Below, in pieces: positions 1 through 8,518 of a DNA stretch of 64,000 bases. Source of the DNA: Variovorax sp. IB41 (GTDB lineage Bacteria > Pseudomonadota > Gammaproteobacteria > Burkholderiales > Burkholderiaceae_C). The notes below the pieces were generated by a model. That model did no database searches. It was not told where the DNA came from and saw only the letters and a list, made by a program, of their open reading frames with translations. The first letter of the stretch is position 1; each line of letters starts with the position of its first letter. The position numbers and the translations under genes are program-made. Location of the stretch: the NCBI RefSeq assembly GCF_016405905.1, contig NZ_JAEFCB010000005.1, positions 245,325-309,324 on the forward strand. Reading direction: 5' to 3'.

Positions 1-305
1 CCGGCCCAGGCCACCACGGCGGTGGTGAGGAGCACCGCCACCAGCACCAGCGAGACCAGCGGCATCCAGTTGCGGCGCAGCTCGCGCGGCGAGGTGTCGA
101 AGGCCGAGTCGAGCAGCGCGGGCGCGATGAAGAGCGCGAGCGCCAGGTGCGGATCGAACTGGATGTGCGGCACCCACGGCATCGCACCCAGCCCGACGCC
201 GGCCAGCGCCAGCAGCGACGGGTAGGGCAGCGCGAGGCGGCGCGAGAGCTGCAGCAGCAGGCAGGCCGCCACCAGCATGAGAAGGACGTTTTCGAAGATG
301 TCCAC
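1..305 (-). CDS. Cation/proton antiporter, N-terminal part (runs off window)
   Basis: Only the first ~101 codons are in the window; the gene continues beyond base 1. Reading the minus strand from a GTG at 303-305 gives a hydrophobic protein. It starts M-DIFENVLLMLVAACLLL and continues through LALPYPSLLALAGVGLG and FDPHLALALFIAPALLDSAF, then another membrane helix. The LPYPS...G and FIAPALLDSAFDTS pattern is typical of NhaP-type CPA1 sodium/proton antiporters, which exchange Na+ or K+ for H+ across the inner membrane. The GTG start is chosen because a GAGGAG Shine-Dalgarno sequence lies a few bases upstream (309-316 on the plus strand). An ATG nine codons further in lacks such a site. Family assignment rests on the N-terminus only. 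Confidence 0.7.
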   Translation of the reverse strand, partial: MDIFENVLLMLVAACLLLQLSRRLALPYPSLLALAGVGLGAMPWVPHIQFDPHLALALFIAPALLDSAFDTSPRELRRNWMPLVSLVLVAVLLTTAVVAWA

Positions 306-420
306 GCGGGCTCCTCAGGTCTTCATGTTGTCCGGCGAATACTAAGAGGAGCCTGCGGGTCAATGGGGGCATTGCGCAGTTCAGGACACATCAGTCCGGA
401 ATTTCCTATACTCCGTGCCC

Positions 421-999
421 ATGGCCCGACCCAAAGCATTCGACCGTGAAACCGCCCTGCAGGGCGCGATCCCTGTGTTCTCCGACCTCGGCTACGACGG
501 CACCTCCACCGAGGTGCTGCTCAAGGCCATGGGCATCAGCCGCCAGAGCATGTACGACACCTTCGGGGACAAGCGGAAGCTCTACCTCGAGGCGCTGCAG
601 TACTACGTCGCGGGCAGCGTGGCCGAGCAGATCCGCGTGCTCAATGGCGCGAGTTCGCCGCTCAAGGGCATCGAGGCGATGCTCAACGCGATGGCCGCCA
701 AGCCGAGCACCGATGCGGAGCCCGGCTGCCTGGGGATCGGCGCCATCTGCGAGTTCGGCCGCTCGGATGCGGAGGTGTCGCTGCTCACCGATACGGCAGG
801 GCGCACCTTGCTCTCGGCCATCGAGCGGCGCATTGCCGAGGCGAAGGCGGCGGGCGACATCGGCAAGGCGGTGGACACGCGGGATGCCGCGCAGTTCGTG
901 TCGGCCACGCTTTCGGGGCTGAAGATCGCGGCGCGTGGCGGTGCCTCGGCCGAGACGCTGCGCGGCGTGGTGAAGGTGGCGGTTCGCAGCCTCAAATAG
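421..999 (+). CDS. TetR/AcrR family transcriptional regulator
   Basis: A 192-residue regulator. The N-terminus MARPKAFDRETAL followed by a helix-turn-helix (about residues 10-55, GYDGTSTEVLLKAMGISRQSMYDTFGDKRKLY) is the classic TetR DNA-binding domain. The rest is the all-helical ligand/dimer domain. A GTG two codons upstream (415) is in frame, but MARPK is the usual family N-terminus, so the ATG at 421 is used. The gene is followed by an intrinsic terminator (1023-1045), then a 14-bp palindrome and a short-chain dehydrogenase gene. This layout suggests that the regulator represses the dehydrogenase; that is inference from context. The effector is unknown. Confidence 0.9.
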   Translation: MARPKAFDRETALQGAIPVFSDLGYDGTSTEVLLKAMGISRQSMYDTFGDKRKLYLEALQYYVAGSVAEQIRVLNGASSPLKGIEAMLNAMAAKPSTDAEPGCLGIGAICEFGRSDAEVSLLTDTAGRTLLSAIERRIAEAKAAGDIGKAVDTRDAAQFVSATLSGLKIAARGGASAETLRGVVKVAVRSLK

Positions 1000-1022
1000 G
1001 CGGCGGGCGGGCAGATCAAGGA

Positions 1023-1045
1023 GCGCCCTTATGGGCGCATTTTTT
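1023..1045 (+). terminator. Intrinsic terminator after tetR
   Basis: GCGCCC (1023-1028), loop TTAT, GGGCGC (1033-1038), then A and six T (1040-1045). This is a perfect 6-bp stem with a T-tract, 24 bases after the tetR stop codon, and it separates tetR from the next gene. Confidence 0.8.
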
Positions 1046-1056
1046 GGCTCTATTCT

Positions 1057-1070
1057 GGATCGAACGATCC
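1057..1070. promoter_or_regulatory. Candidate TetR-type operator upstream of SDR
   Basis: A perfect palindrome GGATCG-AA-CGATCC sits 22 bases before the SDR start codon, between tetR and the SDR gene. Size and place match a TetR-family operator. Binding is inferred, not shown. Confidence 0.45.
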
Positions 1071-1091
1071 GCTAAAAAAGGACGAAACATC

Positions 1092-1832
1092 ATGACTGGA
1101 ACATTGAGCGGCAAAGCCGCACTGGTCACGGGCGGCTCTCGCGGCATCGGCGCGGCCATCGTGCGCCGCCTGGCGAAGGATGGCGCGGCCGTTGCGTTCA
1201 CCTATGCGGCGTCGGAAGAAAAGGCGAAGGCGCTCGCGGCCGAGATCGCATCGCAAGGCGGCAAGGCCCTGGCCATCCAGGCCGACAGCGCCGACCCGAA
1301 GGCGATACAGCAGGCGGTGTCGCAAACGGCCGAGGCATTCGGGCGGCTGGACATCCTCGTCAACAGCGCCGGCATCCTGATTCCGGGCACGGTGGACGCC
1401 TATGACCTTGCCGACTTCGACCGCATGGTGGCCGTCAACGTGCGCGCCGTGTTCGTCGCCACGCAGGCCGCGGTGCCGCACCTGCGCGAGGGCGGCCGCG
1501 TGATCACCATCGGCAGCGTGACGGCGGACAGGAGCGGCTTCGCGGGCTCGTCGGTCTACAGCATGACCAAGGGCGCGGTGGCTTCGCTCACGCGCGGCCT
1601 CGCGCGCGACCTGGGCCCGCGCGGCATCACGGTGAACGTGGTGCAGCCCGGGCCGACCGCCACCGACATGGCGCCCGAAGCGGTGATCGGCGAGCGCATG
1701 AGCGCGCTGATGGCGCTCGGGCGCATGGGGAAAGACAGCGAGATCGCCAGCCTCGTGGCCTATCTCGCCGGGCCCGACGCGGGCTTCGTGACGGGCGCGG
1801 CGCTCACCGCGGACGGTGGGTACCTCGCCTGA
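1092..1832 (+). CDS. Short-chain dehydrogenase/reductase (SDR), 3-oxoacyl-ACP-reductase-like
   Basis: A 246-residue classical SDR. The Rossmann glycine motif TGGSRGIG is at 13-20 and NSAG at 91-94. The catalytic Ser142 (IGS), Tyr156 and Lys160 (YSMTK) are all present, and the C-terminus has the common DGGYLA end. It should be an NAD(P)-dependent alcohol/ketone oxidoreductase in the cytoplasm; the substrate cannot be read from the sequence. The start at 1092 is preferred over upstream in-frame codons because AAAGGAC lies just ahead and MTGTLSGK leads straight into the first strand. The gene follows a TetR regulator and a palindrome, so regulated expression is likely. Confidence 0.9.
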   Translation: MTGTLSGKAALVTGGSRGIGAAIVRRLAKDGAAVAFTYAASEEKAKALAAEIASQGGKALAIQADSADPKAIQQAVSQTAEAFGRLDILVNSAGILIPGTVDAYDLADFDRMVAVNVRAVFVATQAAVPHLREGGRVITIGSVTADRSGFAGSSVYSMTKGAVASLTRGLARDLGPRGITVNVVQPGPTATDMAPEAVIGERMSALMALGRMGKDSEIASLVAYLAGPDAGFVTGAALTADGGYLA

Positions 1833-1856
1833 CGCCGCATCGGACGGCTCACTCGA

Positions 1857-2864
1857 TCAGGACTTGATGAACGCCAGCAGGTCGGCGTTGAACTTGTCCT
1901 TGTGCGTGTCGGTCAGGCCGTGCGGTGCGCCCGGGTAGACGATGAGCTTGTTGTTCTTCACCAGCTTGGCCGAGGCCAGGCCCGCGGCGCCGATCGGCAC
2001 GATCTGGTCGTCGTCGCCGTGCACGATGAGCGTGGGCACGTCGAACTTCTTCAGGTCTTCGGTGAAGTCGGTTTCCGAGAACGCCTTGATCGAGTCGTAG
2101 GTGTTCTTGTGGCCGCCGATCATGCCCTGCGCCCACCACGAATCGATGAGGCCTTGCGACGACTTCGCGCCGGGGCGGTTGAAGCCGAAGAAGGGGCCCG
2201 AGGGCACGTCCTTGTAGAACTGCGAGCGGTTGGCCAGCTGCGCGGCGCGCAGGCCGTCGAACACCTCGATGGGCAGGCCGCCGGGGTTGGCCGCGGTCTT
2301 GAGCATGAGCGGCGGCACGGCCGAGATGAGCGCGGCCTTGGCCACGCGCTGGGTGCCATGGCGGCCGATGTAGCGCGCCACTTCGCCGCCGCCGGTGGAG
2401 AAGCCGACCAGGACGATGTTCTTCAGGTCCAGCGTCTCGATGACGGTGGCCAGGTCGTCGGCGTAGGTGTCCATGTCGTTGCCGTTCCACGGCTGGCTCG
2501 AGCGCCCATGGCCGCGGCGGTCGTGCGCGACGGTGCGGTAGCCCAGCGAGGAGAGGAAGAGCATCTGCGATTCCCAGCTGTCGGAATTGAGCGGCCAGCC
2601 GTGGCTGAAGACGACGGGCTGGCCGGTGCTGGGGCCCCAGTCCTTGAAGTAGAGCTGGGTGCCGTCCTTGGTGACGATGGTGTTGCTCATGACTTGCTTT
2701 CCTTTGAATGAAGAGGCCGCGCCGGCCTTCGGCGCAGCGGTGGATGCGGCGGATGCCGCGGTGGAGAAGCCGGTGCCCACGAGGGCGCCGGCTGCGACGG
2801 AAGCGCTGCCGAGCAGCAGGTTGCGGCGGGTCGGGGTAGCGGTCAAGTTCTTTGCGTGTGACAT
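1857..2864 (-). CDS. Exported alpha/beta hydrolase, cofactor-free haloperoxidase family
   Basis: A 335-residue protein with a twin-arginine signal (TRRNLLLG at about 13-19, then a hydrophobic stretch ending in ASAAS), so it is probably exported folded by Tat. The mature part is an alpha/beta hydrolase of the non-haem chloroperoxidase/arylesterase group. It has oxyanion-loop SHGWPLN (87-93), nucleophile Ser156 in GFSTGGG, Asp286 in HGDDDQIVP and His315 in PGAPHG. Enzymes of this family hydrolyse esters and can form peracids; the natural substrate is unknown. A MarR gene lies just upstream on the same strand, and a palindrome (2925-2940) shared with the marR promoter sits before this gene. Control by that MarR protein is therefore likely (inference). 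Confidence 0.88.
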   Translation of the reverse strand: MSHAKNLTATPTRRNLLLGSASVAAGALVGTGFSTAASAASTAAPKAGAASSFKGKQVMSNTIVTKDGTQLYFKDWGPSTGQPVVFSHGWPLNSDSWESQMLFLSSLGYRTVAHDRRGHGRSSQPWNGNDMDTYADDLATVIETLDLKNIVLVGFSTGGGEVARYIGRHGTQRVAKAALISAVPPLMLKTAANPGGLPIEVFDGLRAAQLANRSQFYKDVPSGPFFGFNRPGAKSSQGLIDSWWAQGMIGGHKNTYDSIKAFSETDFTEDLKKFDVPTLIVHGDDDQIVPIGAAGLASAKLVKNNKLIVYPGAPHGLTDTHKDKFNADLLAFIKS

Positions 2865-2924
2865 GGTGCGTTCCTTCGGTGACGGGGTGGAGATGGGCTG
2901 GAGAAATTTATATCGTATGGATTA

Positions 2925-2940
2925 ATATCGCATGCGATAT
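2925..2940. promoter_or_regulatory. Palindromic operator before hydrolase gene
   Basis: A perfect 16-bp palindrome ATATCGCATGCGATAT, 60 bases before the hydrolase start. Its core ATCGCATGCGAT is identical to that of the palindrome upstream of marR (3477-3496). A degenerate partial copy (ATATCGTATGGAT, 2910-2922) lies between it and the gene. This is a likely MarR binding site. Confidence 0.6.
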
Positions 2941-2980
2941 AAAAGGCATGAAAAAACAGGAGGGCGGATGCAGCGGGCCA

Positions 2981-3466
2981 TCACGCGTTCCTGTCGAGGT
3001 TCGAGCGCAGGGCGAGCAGTTCGTCGCGGAGCCGGCCGATGTCGCCGGGCTCCAGTGCCATCGCTTCGGCCACGCAGGCGGGCAGGGCGCGCGCCTTCTT
3101 GTGCAGGGCGCGGCCTTCGGCGGTGAGGGACACGATGACCTGGCGTTCGTCCGATGCGGAGCGCACGCGCTGCACGAGGCCGCGCGCTTCGAGGCGCTTG
3201 AGCAAGGGGGTGAGGGTGGTGGTCTCCAGCGAGAGCCGCGTGCAGATCTCGGAGACGTTGATGCCGTCGCGCTCCCACAGCACCAGCATGACCAGGTACT
3301 GCAGGTAGGTGAGGTCCAGGTCGTGCAGCAGGCCGCGGTATACCTTGTTGAGGCTGAGCATCGTCGAGTACACGGCGAAGCAGAGCTGCTCGTCGAGCGC
3401 CAGGGGATTGGCCTTGGCGGCTTCGGCGGGTGCAACGGGTCGTGCGGCGGGGCGCTTGGAAGGCAT
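2981..3466 (-). CDS. MarR family transcriptional regulator
   Basis: A 161-residue winged-helix regulator starting [10 protein letters not shown]. The MarR fold spans about residues 25-130. It includes a recognition region [28 protein letters not shown] and the wing [19 protein letters not shown], whose DER motif is hallmark. The sequence [12 protein letters not shown] near the N-terminus carries a Cys at the position used by OhrR/SarZ-type peroxide sensors. A thiol-redox switch is therefore possible, but that is inference. Twelve further in-frame upstream codons overlap the operator, so the inner start at 3466 is used. Palindromes with the same core lie before this gene and before the downstream hydrolase, which suggests autoregulation plus control of the hydrolase. 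Confidence 0.88.
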   Translation of the reverse strand: MPSKRPAARPVAPAEAAKANPLALDEQLCFAVYSTMLSLNKVYRGLLHDLDLTYLQYLVMLVLWERDGINVSEICTRLSLETTTLTPLLKRLEARGLVQRVRSASDERQVIVSLTAEGRALHKKARALPACVAEAMALEPGDIGRLRDELLALRSNLDRNA

Positions 3467-3476
3467 GGGCCGGATA

Positions 3477-3496
3477 TTAGATCGCATGCGATCTAA
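3477..3496. promoter_or_regulatory. Palindromic operator before marR
   Basis: A perfect 20-bp palindrome TTAGATCGCATGCGATCTAA ending 11 bases before the marR start. It shares the core ATCGCATGCGAT with the palindrome before the hydrolase gene. This is a likely autoregulatory MarR site. Confidence 0.6.
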
Positions 3497-3532
3497 TCGC
3501 AAGAGATATTTTTCGGTGATCCCGCGAGCTGC

Positions 3533-4516
3533 TCAGTCTGGCGATCTGCGGTAGGCGCCCGGTGGTGTTCCGAAGTGGCTCCTGAAACAGCGGCTGAAAT
3601 GGCTCGCATCGCCGAAGCCGTTGCGGTAAGCGATCTCCGAAACGCTCAGGTGATCGAGCCTGCGGTTCTCCAATTCTTCCTTCGCGCGTTCGAGGCGGCG
3701 CGCCTTCAGGTACGCACCGTACTGCGTGCGCTGCATCTCGAAGAGGCGGTGCGTGAGCCGCTTGGAAATACCCAACTCCCTGGAGACCGCATCGACCGAC
3801 AGCTCCGCATCGCCCAGGTGCGCCTCGATGTAGGCCACGAGCCGCTGCCAGCGGTCGCGCTCGCGGCGCTTGCCCTCGGCGGCATCGTCGTCCATGGACT
3901 CGCACGATTCGCAATACGTCGCGGCCAGCAGCGAGACGAAGGACTGCTCCGAGAAATAGGCGAGCGCCGGCGTGCCCTGCACCGGGCCGGGGAACACATG
4001 GCCCATGTGCGTGCGCGCGGCCTCGGCCAGCCGCGAATCGGCCCTCGCGAGCGTGGGCACGAAGCGCTCGTGCAGGTCCGCATGGATGCCGAAGAAGCGC
4101 CCGGCCGGCACGCGCAGCATCACCAGCTTGCCGGGCGTCTCGAGCGTGCACATCGAAGGCATGCGCGTGGTGCGAAAGGTGATGTCGCCCGCACGAAAGG
4201 GCATGCGCCGGCCGCCCTGGTCGATGGTGCCTTCGCCCTCGACGGCGATCATCGCGAGCACGTCGCCCGTACCGCTGGGCGAGGCGAACGCGGTGTCATG
4301 GCGCACCGCGAGCGGTGTCGAGGTGAAGCTGATGGCGAAGCCGCCGCCCACGAGGCGGCAGGCCTCCAGGCTCATGCGCGGGTTGCTGTCCTGCACGCTC
4401 AGTTCGCCCGGGTAGACGAGCGAGTCGAGCGCGCTGGAGTAGCCCTGCACGTCGCCCGGATAGAACGGGCGAAAGCGCGGTGCAAAGCTCAGGTCGGATG
4501 CGGTGTCGTGGTGCAT
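3533..4516 (-). CDS. AraC family transcriptional regulator
   Basis: A 327-residue protein starting MHHDTASDLSF. The first ~200 residues form a cupin-like sensor domain of the AraC-binding-like type. The last ~100 residues are the double helix-turn-helix AraC domain (IEAHLGDAELSVDAVSRELGISKRLTHRLFE ... VSEIAYRNGFGDASHFSRCFRSHFGTPPGAYRRS), with the usual GFGDASHFSRCFR signature. The start at 4516 has AGGAG 7 bases upstream; longer in-frame extension upstream has no such support. The gene diverges from the class II aldolase/transporter pair across 203 bases, so it probably activates that pair. The inducer is unknown. Confidence 0.88.
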   Translation of the reverse strand: MHHDTASDLSFAPRFRPFYPGDVQGYSSALDSLVYPGELSVQDSNPRMSLEACRLVGGGFAISFTSTPLAVRHDTAFASPSGTGDVLAMIAVEGEGTIDQGGRRMPFRAGDITFRTTRMPSMCTLETPGKLVMLRVPAGRFFGIHADLHERFVPTLARADSRLAEAARTHMGHVFPGPVQGTPALAYFSEQSFVSLLAATYCESCESMDDDAAEGKRRERDRWQRLVAYIEAHLGDAELSVDAVSRELGISKRLTHRLFEMQRTQYGAYLKARRLERAKEELENRRLDHLSVSEIAYRNGFGDASHFSRCFRSHFGTPPGAYRRSPD

Positions 4517-4719
4517 GGTGGGGCTCCTGCGGTTGGCCCGCACGCTTCGTGCCAAGCGACCGCAGTCTAGGTCTCGGCCCGGCTCGCAACGATCGAGACT
4601 TTCCACTAGTGCGCCGTCCCGGTTGGCGCGCCGGGTCAATCGGCGTGCGCTCACGCACAAGAGCAAACCGCGCCTTGCTTCTTACATTGGCCTTCACGTC
4701 AATGCACAGGAGCCACAGC

Positions 4720-5460
4720 GTGACAACCCACGACAACCCCGCACCGTCCTTCGACGGACTCAGCTACGGCGATTGGAGCGAGGCCGAGAAGCTCGCGCTC
4801 AGCTGCCGCATCCTGGCCAAGGAAGGGCACTCCGAAACGCTGGCCGGGCAGGTCACCGTGCGGCAGGCCGACGGCACCTTTCTCACCACGCCGCTCGCGC
4901 ATGCCTTCAGCGAGATCCGCCCGCAGTCGGTGATGCGCATCGACGATTCGCTGCGCGTGCTCGAAGGCCGTGGCGTGCCGAACCCCGCGGTGCGCTTTCA
5001 CCTCTGGGTCTACAAGCGAAGGCCCGATGTGAACTGCGTGATGCACACGCACCCGCCCTATGTGTCGGCCCTTTCGATGACGGGCGAGCCGCTGCAGATC
5101 GCGCACATGGACGCCACGCCGTTCTTCGACGACTGCGCGTTCCTCGCGGAGTGGCCCGGCCTGCCGATCGCCGATGTGGAGGGCGAGATCATCTCGGCCG
5201 CGCTCGGCCCCAAGCGCTGCGTGCTGCTCGCCAACCACGGCTTCCTGGCGGCGACGGGGAGCATCGAGGAATCGCTCTACATGTCGGTGCTCATCGAGCG
5301 CGCGGCGCGCAACCAGCTGATCGCGCAGTCGGCGTACGGGCGGCTCAAGCTGGTGGACCCGGCGCTGGCGAAGGAGTCGCACGACTTCCTGCTGCAGCGG
5401 AGCATCGTGAACGCGAGCTTCGCGATGTTCGCGCGGCAGATCACCGGGGAGCGGCCATGA
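4720..5460 (+). CDS. Class II aldolase/adducin family protein
   Basis: A 246-residue protein of the class II aldolase/adducin fold. Zinc ligands are visible as the HTH pair in MHTHPPY and the later His in LANHG. LAGQVTVR near the N-terminus matches the phosphate/substrate loop. Members cleave sugar phosphates (fuculose-1-phosphate type) or act as dehydratases or decarboxylases on small hydroxy acids; the substrate here cannot be told. The GTG at 4720 has AGGAG 7 bases upstream (4708-4712). An ATG at 4702 overlaps that site, so GTG is preferred. The stop overlaps the start of the transporter gene by ATGA, showing translational coupling. Confidence 0.8.
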   Translation: MTTHDNPAPSFDGLSYGDWSEAEKLALSCRILAKEGHSETLAGQVTVRQADGTFLTTPLAHAFSEIRPQSVMRIDDSLRVLEGRGVPNPAVRFHLWVYKRRPDVNCVMHTHPPYVSALSMTGEPLQIAHMDATPFFDDCAFLAEWPGLPIADVEGEIISAALGPKRCVLLANHGFLAATGSIEESLYMSVLIERAARNQLIAQSAYGRLKLVDPALAKESHDFLLQRSIVNASFAMFARQITGERP

Positions 5461-6761
5461 GCAGCATCGCTTCTCCGCTGCAAGGCGCGGCCGTGGAAAA
5501 GAAGCGCCAGAGCATGTGGAAGATCGGCGCCGCCACCATGGTCGGCACGGCCATCGAGGCCTTCGACTTTCTCGCCTACGGCACCGCGGCGGCGCTGGTG
5601 TTCAACAAGCTCTTCTTTCCGAACTTCGACCCCACGGTCGGCACGCTGGCCGCCTTCGGCACCTTCGCGAGCGGCATGCTGGCGCGGCCGCTGGGCGGCA
5701 TCGTCTTCGGGCACTTCGGCGACCGGCTGGGGCGAAAGTCGATGCTCACGCTGAGCCTCTTGATGATGGGCATCTGCACCGTGCTGATCGGCCTGCTGCC
5801 CACTTACGAATCGATCGGCATGTGGGCCGCGGTGCTGCTGGTGCTGCTACGCATCGGCCAGGGCCTGTCGTTCGGTGGCGAGCTCGGCGGCGCGATGCTG
5901 ATGGCCGTGGAGCATGCGCCGCCCAAGTGGCGCTCGCTGGTGGGCAGCATGCCGCAGATGGGTGCGCCCATCGGGGTGCTGCTGTCGTCGGGTGCGTTCG
6001 CGCTGGTGACGCAACTGCCCGAGGCGAGCTTCCTGAGCTGGGGCTGGCGGCTGCCGTTTCTGGCGAGCGCGGTGCTGATCGTGCTGGGCGTTTTCATCCG
6101 CATGAAGGTGGAGGAGTCGCCCGAGTTCATGCAGGTGAAGGTGCACCGGAAGACGGCCGTGCTGCCGGCGCGCGAGGTCGTCGTGGCGCACTGGAAGCCC
6201 TTGCTGCTGACCATCGGCGGCAAGCTGGCGGAGGTGACGCTGATCTACACGATCCTGGTGTTCTCGATCTCGTATGCGACCAGCCGCCTCGGGTTCTCGC
6301 GGGCCGATGCGCTGCACGCGCTCATCGCGGGCTCGGTCGTGATGGTCTTCACCATTCCGGCCAGCGGCTGGCTCGCGGACAAGGTGGGCGCGCGGCGGCT
6401 CTATGTGGTCGGCGGGCTGCTGCTGGCCGTGATGGCGGTGCCGTTGTTCCAGGCGATCGGCAGCGGCTCGCTCACGGCGTACACGGTGGCGATGGTGATC
6501 GCGCTGTCGATCAACTACGCGTTGATGTTCGCGCCGCAGTCGAACCTGTATGCGGCGCAGTTTCCGGCGGAGCTGCGCTACTCGGGCATCTCGATCGGCA
6601 TCCAGTTCGCGGCGGCGATTGGCGGCGGGCTGGCGCCGATCATCGCGGCGACGCTGGTAGCGAAGTATTCGAGCATCGTGCCGGTGGGCATCTATGTCGC
6701 GGTGCTGGGCGTGATCGCGGCGGTGTGCGCGTATTTGATGCGGCCGACTTCGAACGAGTGA
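5457..6761 (+). CDS. MFS transporter, metabolite:proton symporter (MHS) type
   Basis: A 434-residue integral membrane protein with about 12 hydrophobic segments. The start GTAIEAFDFLAYGTAAALVF and motif A GHFGDRLGRKSML (between helices 2 and 3), plus LRIGQGLSFGGELGGA, are typical of the MHS family (citrate, proline/betaine, shikimate and alpha-ketoglutarate carriers). It should take up an organic acid or a similar metabolite with protons. Its ATG overlaps the aldolase stop, so the pair is one transcript for uptake plus first conversion of an unidentified compound. An AraC gene is transcribed divergently upstream. Confidence 0.88.
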   Translation: MSSIASPLQGAAVEKKRQSMWKIGAATMVGTAIEAFDFLAYGTAAALVFNKLFFPNFDPTVGTLAAFGTFASGMLARPLGGIVFGHFGDRLGRKSMLTLSLLMMGICTVLIGLLPTYESIGMWAAVLLVLLRIGQGLSFGGELGGAMLMAVEHAPPKWRSLVGSMPQMGAPIGVLLSSGAFALVTQLPEASFLSWGWRLPFLASAVLIVLGVFIRMKVEESPEFMQVKVHRKTAVLPAREVVVAHWKPLLLTIGGKLAEVTLIYTILVFSISYATSRLGFSRADALHALIAGSVVMVFTIPASGWLADKVGARRLYVVGGLLLAVMAVPLFQAIGSGSLTAYTVAMVIALSINYALMFAPQSNLYAAQFPAELRYSGISIGIQFAAAIGGGLAPIIAATLVAKYSSIVPVGIYVAVLGVIAAVCAYLMRPTSNE

Positions 6762-6774
6762 TCGAACGAATGAA

Positions 6775-8505
6775 TCAGGAGTGGCCGTCCACCCGCATCT
6801 GGAAGAGGAAGTAGGGCGGAATGCAGGCGCCGCGCCCCTCGGGCTGGCCCTCGGCTTGCGCGCAGATGAAGTCGTCGCGGCAGGGCTGCTGCGCCGAGCA
6901 GCTGCGCAGGTTGCCGGGGCGCGTGTGCTTGGCGAGGCACTCGCCGAAGGGCTTGTTCGCGGCGAGGCACTGGTTGAAGTCGCTTAGGATGGCGATGCCG
7001 CCGCAGGTGCCGTTCCTGTCGCGCGGATCGCAGGGCCCAGAGCACATGCCACCCGGGAAGCCGACAGCGGTTTTCTCGCACACGGAAGACGCGCCTTCGC
7101 AGGCGACGCGCGGCAGGTTATCGGCGCGGTCGAGCCACGGGTTGGCGGACTGCGTGATGCGCGCGGGCTCGCAGCTGGCGCCGACCGTGGCCTTCTCGGG
7201 CGCTGCGGGCGCGGCGTCCGGTTCGGCGAGCGGCCGGAACGGATCGGGCTGCGGTGTCGACAGCGCGGCGTGCACATAAGCGCCGCGGCGGGCCAGTTCG
7301 TCCTGCAGGTGCGGCGAGTGCGGCAGCGCGAGCGCATTGCCGGTCGTGAAGGTGCGCGATGCGCCGCGCCGGTCGATGCCCAGCAGGTGAAAGCCCGCGA
7401 CCGCGCGGCTCTGGTGGCAGCCTGCGCAGCCGAGATCGTCGAGGCGGCGCAGCACGGCCTGCGGCGATTGCAGCGTGCGGCTGCCGGGCACGGCTTGCCA
7501 ATCGCCGGGTGCGAAGACCTGCGCGAACGGCCGGTTAGCTAGGCGCGCGAGGCCGCGCGGTGCGACCGATATCGATTCGGTCGCGAGGAATTTGTCCGGG
7601 ATCTGCACCGAGGCTTCGTCCAGTGCGCGCAGGTTGGCGGGCTGCTGCAGCCACTGCTGCAATTCCTTTCGCAACGGCGCGTTGGCCTTCAGACGCGCGA
7701 CATCGGGCGTGTTCTCCAGCGGTGCCACCTCGAAGCGCTTCGCGCCAGCGTTCCAGCGGAAGGCGCGCAGCATGTATTCGGCATGGCCGCCGAGATCGGG
7801 CCGCACCGCCGAAGGCCAGCGCACGCTCTGCAGGTTGGTGGTGATTTGCGCGATGCGCGCGGGTGCGAGACGCGGCGGCGCGAGCGGACCGTCGGGCGAC
7901 ACGAGCCATCGGCCGAGCGCTTCGTCCTGCATCGAAGCCAGCGCCGGCTGCCAGACTCGCGCGGCGGCGGCGCAACTGCCGTTCGCATCGGGCGCATCGC
8001 CGCGCAGTTCGACGTTGACGGTCATCGGCAGGCGCGACTGCATCGCGGCGGTGCGGTAGGCGAGCCGGTACACGAGCCGCGTCTCTCCGCACGCGCCGTT
8101 CAGAAACGGCCGGCGATCCATGCGGTTGGCCACGCCGACCAGTTCGAAGAAGGCATCGGGGCTCGCGAGCCAGCGCGCGTCGAACAGCCGGTGCGGATAG
8201 CGCGCGATGCCGACGCCGGCCTGCTTGTCCGCGCGCTGGATGCGCGCGAGGCTTTCGCCGAGCGGCGTGGCGATGGACTGCCATGCCGCGGAACGCATCA
8301 AGGACTGGTTGGTCGCGATGCCGTCGGATGCCGCGGGCGCATCGCCGATCCAGTGGGCGAAGCTCGCGCCGGATTTTTCGGCCGACTGCAATGCGGTGGG
8401 CGAGGTGACGAGCAGCAGAGGTTCAGCCGCTTGCGCGAGAGACGCGAAGCCCGGTGCGAGCGCCAGTGCGAATGCGAGGGACAGGCAGTGTTTGAAGATC
8501 GGCAC
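6775..8505 (-). CDS. Secreted hypothetical protein with one c-type haem motif and a Cys-rich tail
   Basis: A 576-residue protein with a Sec signal peptide (hydrophobic core at 8-24, probable cleavage after AQA around residue 27). A single CAGCH motif at 360-364, preceded by LDDLG, is a c-type haem attachment site. Residues about 447-570 contain many cysteines (VGASCEP, ACEGASSVCEK, MCSGPCD, RNGTCGG, CLAANKPFGECL, RSCSAQQPC, FICAQ, GACIPP), suggesting a disulfide-rich domain. The remaining ~330 N-terminal residues match no family I recognise. It is likely periplasmic or surface, since the haem motif requires cytochrome c maturation in the periplasm. It stands alone, converging with the MHS transporter. 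Function unknown. Confidence 0.75.
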   Translation of the reverse strand: MPIFKHCLSLAFALALAPGFASLAQAAEPLLLVTSPTALQSAEKSGASFAHWIGDAPAASDGIATNQSLMRSAAWQSIATPLGESLARIQRADKQAGVGIARYPHRLFDARWLASPDAFFELVGVANRMDRRPFLNGACGETRLVYRLAYRTAAMQSRLPMTVNVELRGDAPDANGSCAAAARVWQPALASMQDEALGRWLVSPDGPLAPPRLAPARIAQITTNLQSVRWPSAVRPDLGGHAEYMLRAFRWNAGAKRFEVAPLENTPDVARLKANAPLRKELQQWLQQPANLRALDEASVQIPDKFLATESISVAPRGLARLANRPFAQVFAPGDWQAVPGSRTLQSPQAVLRRLDDLGCAGCHQSRAVAGFHLLGIDRRGASRTFTTGNALALPHSPHLQDELARRGAYVHAALSTPQPDPFRPLAEPDAAPAAPEKATVGASCEPARITQSANPWLDRADNLPRVACEGASSVCEKTAVGFPGGMCSGPCDPRDRNGTCGGIAILSDFNQCLAANKPFGECLAKHTRPGNLRSCSAQQPCRDDFICAQAEGQPEGRGACIPPYFLFQMRVDGHS

Positions 8506-8518
8506 GCGGCCGATTGTG

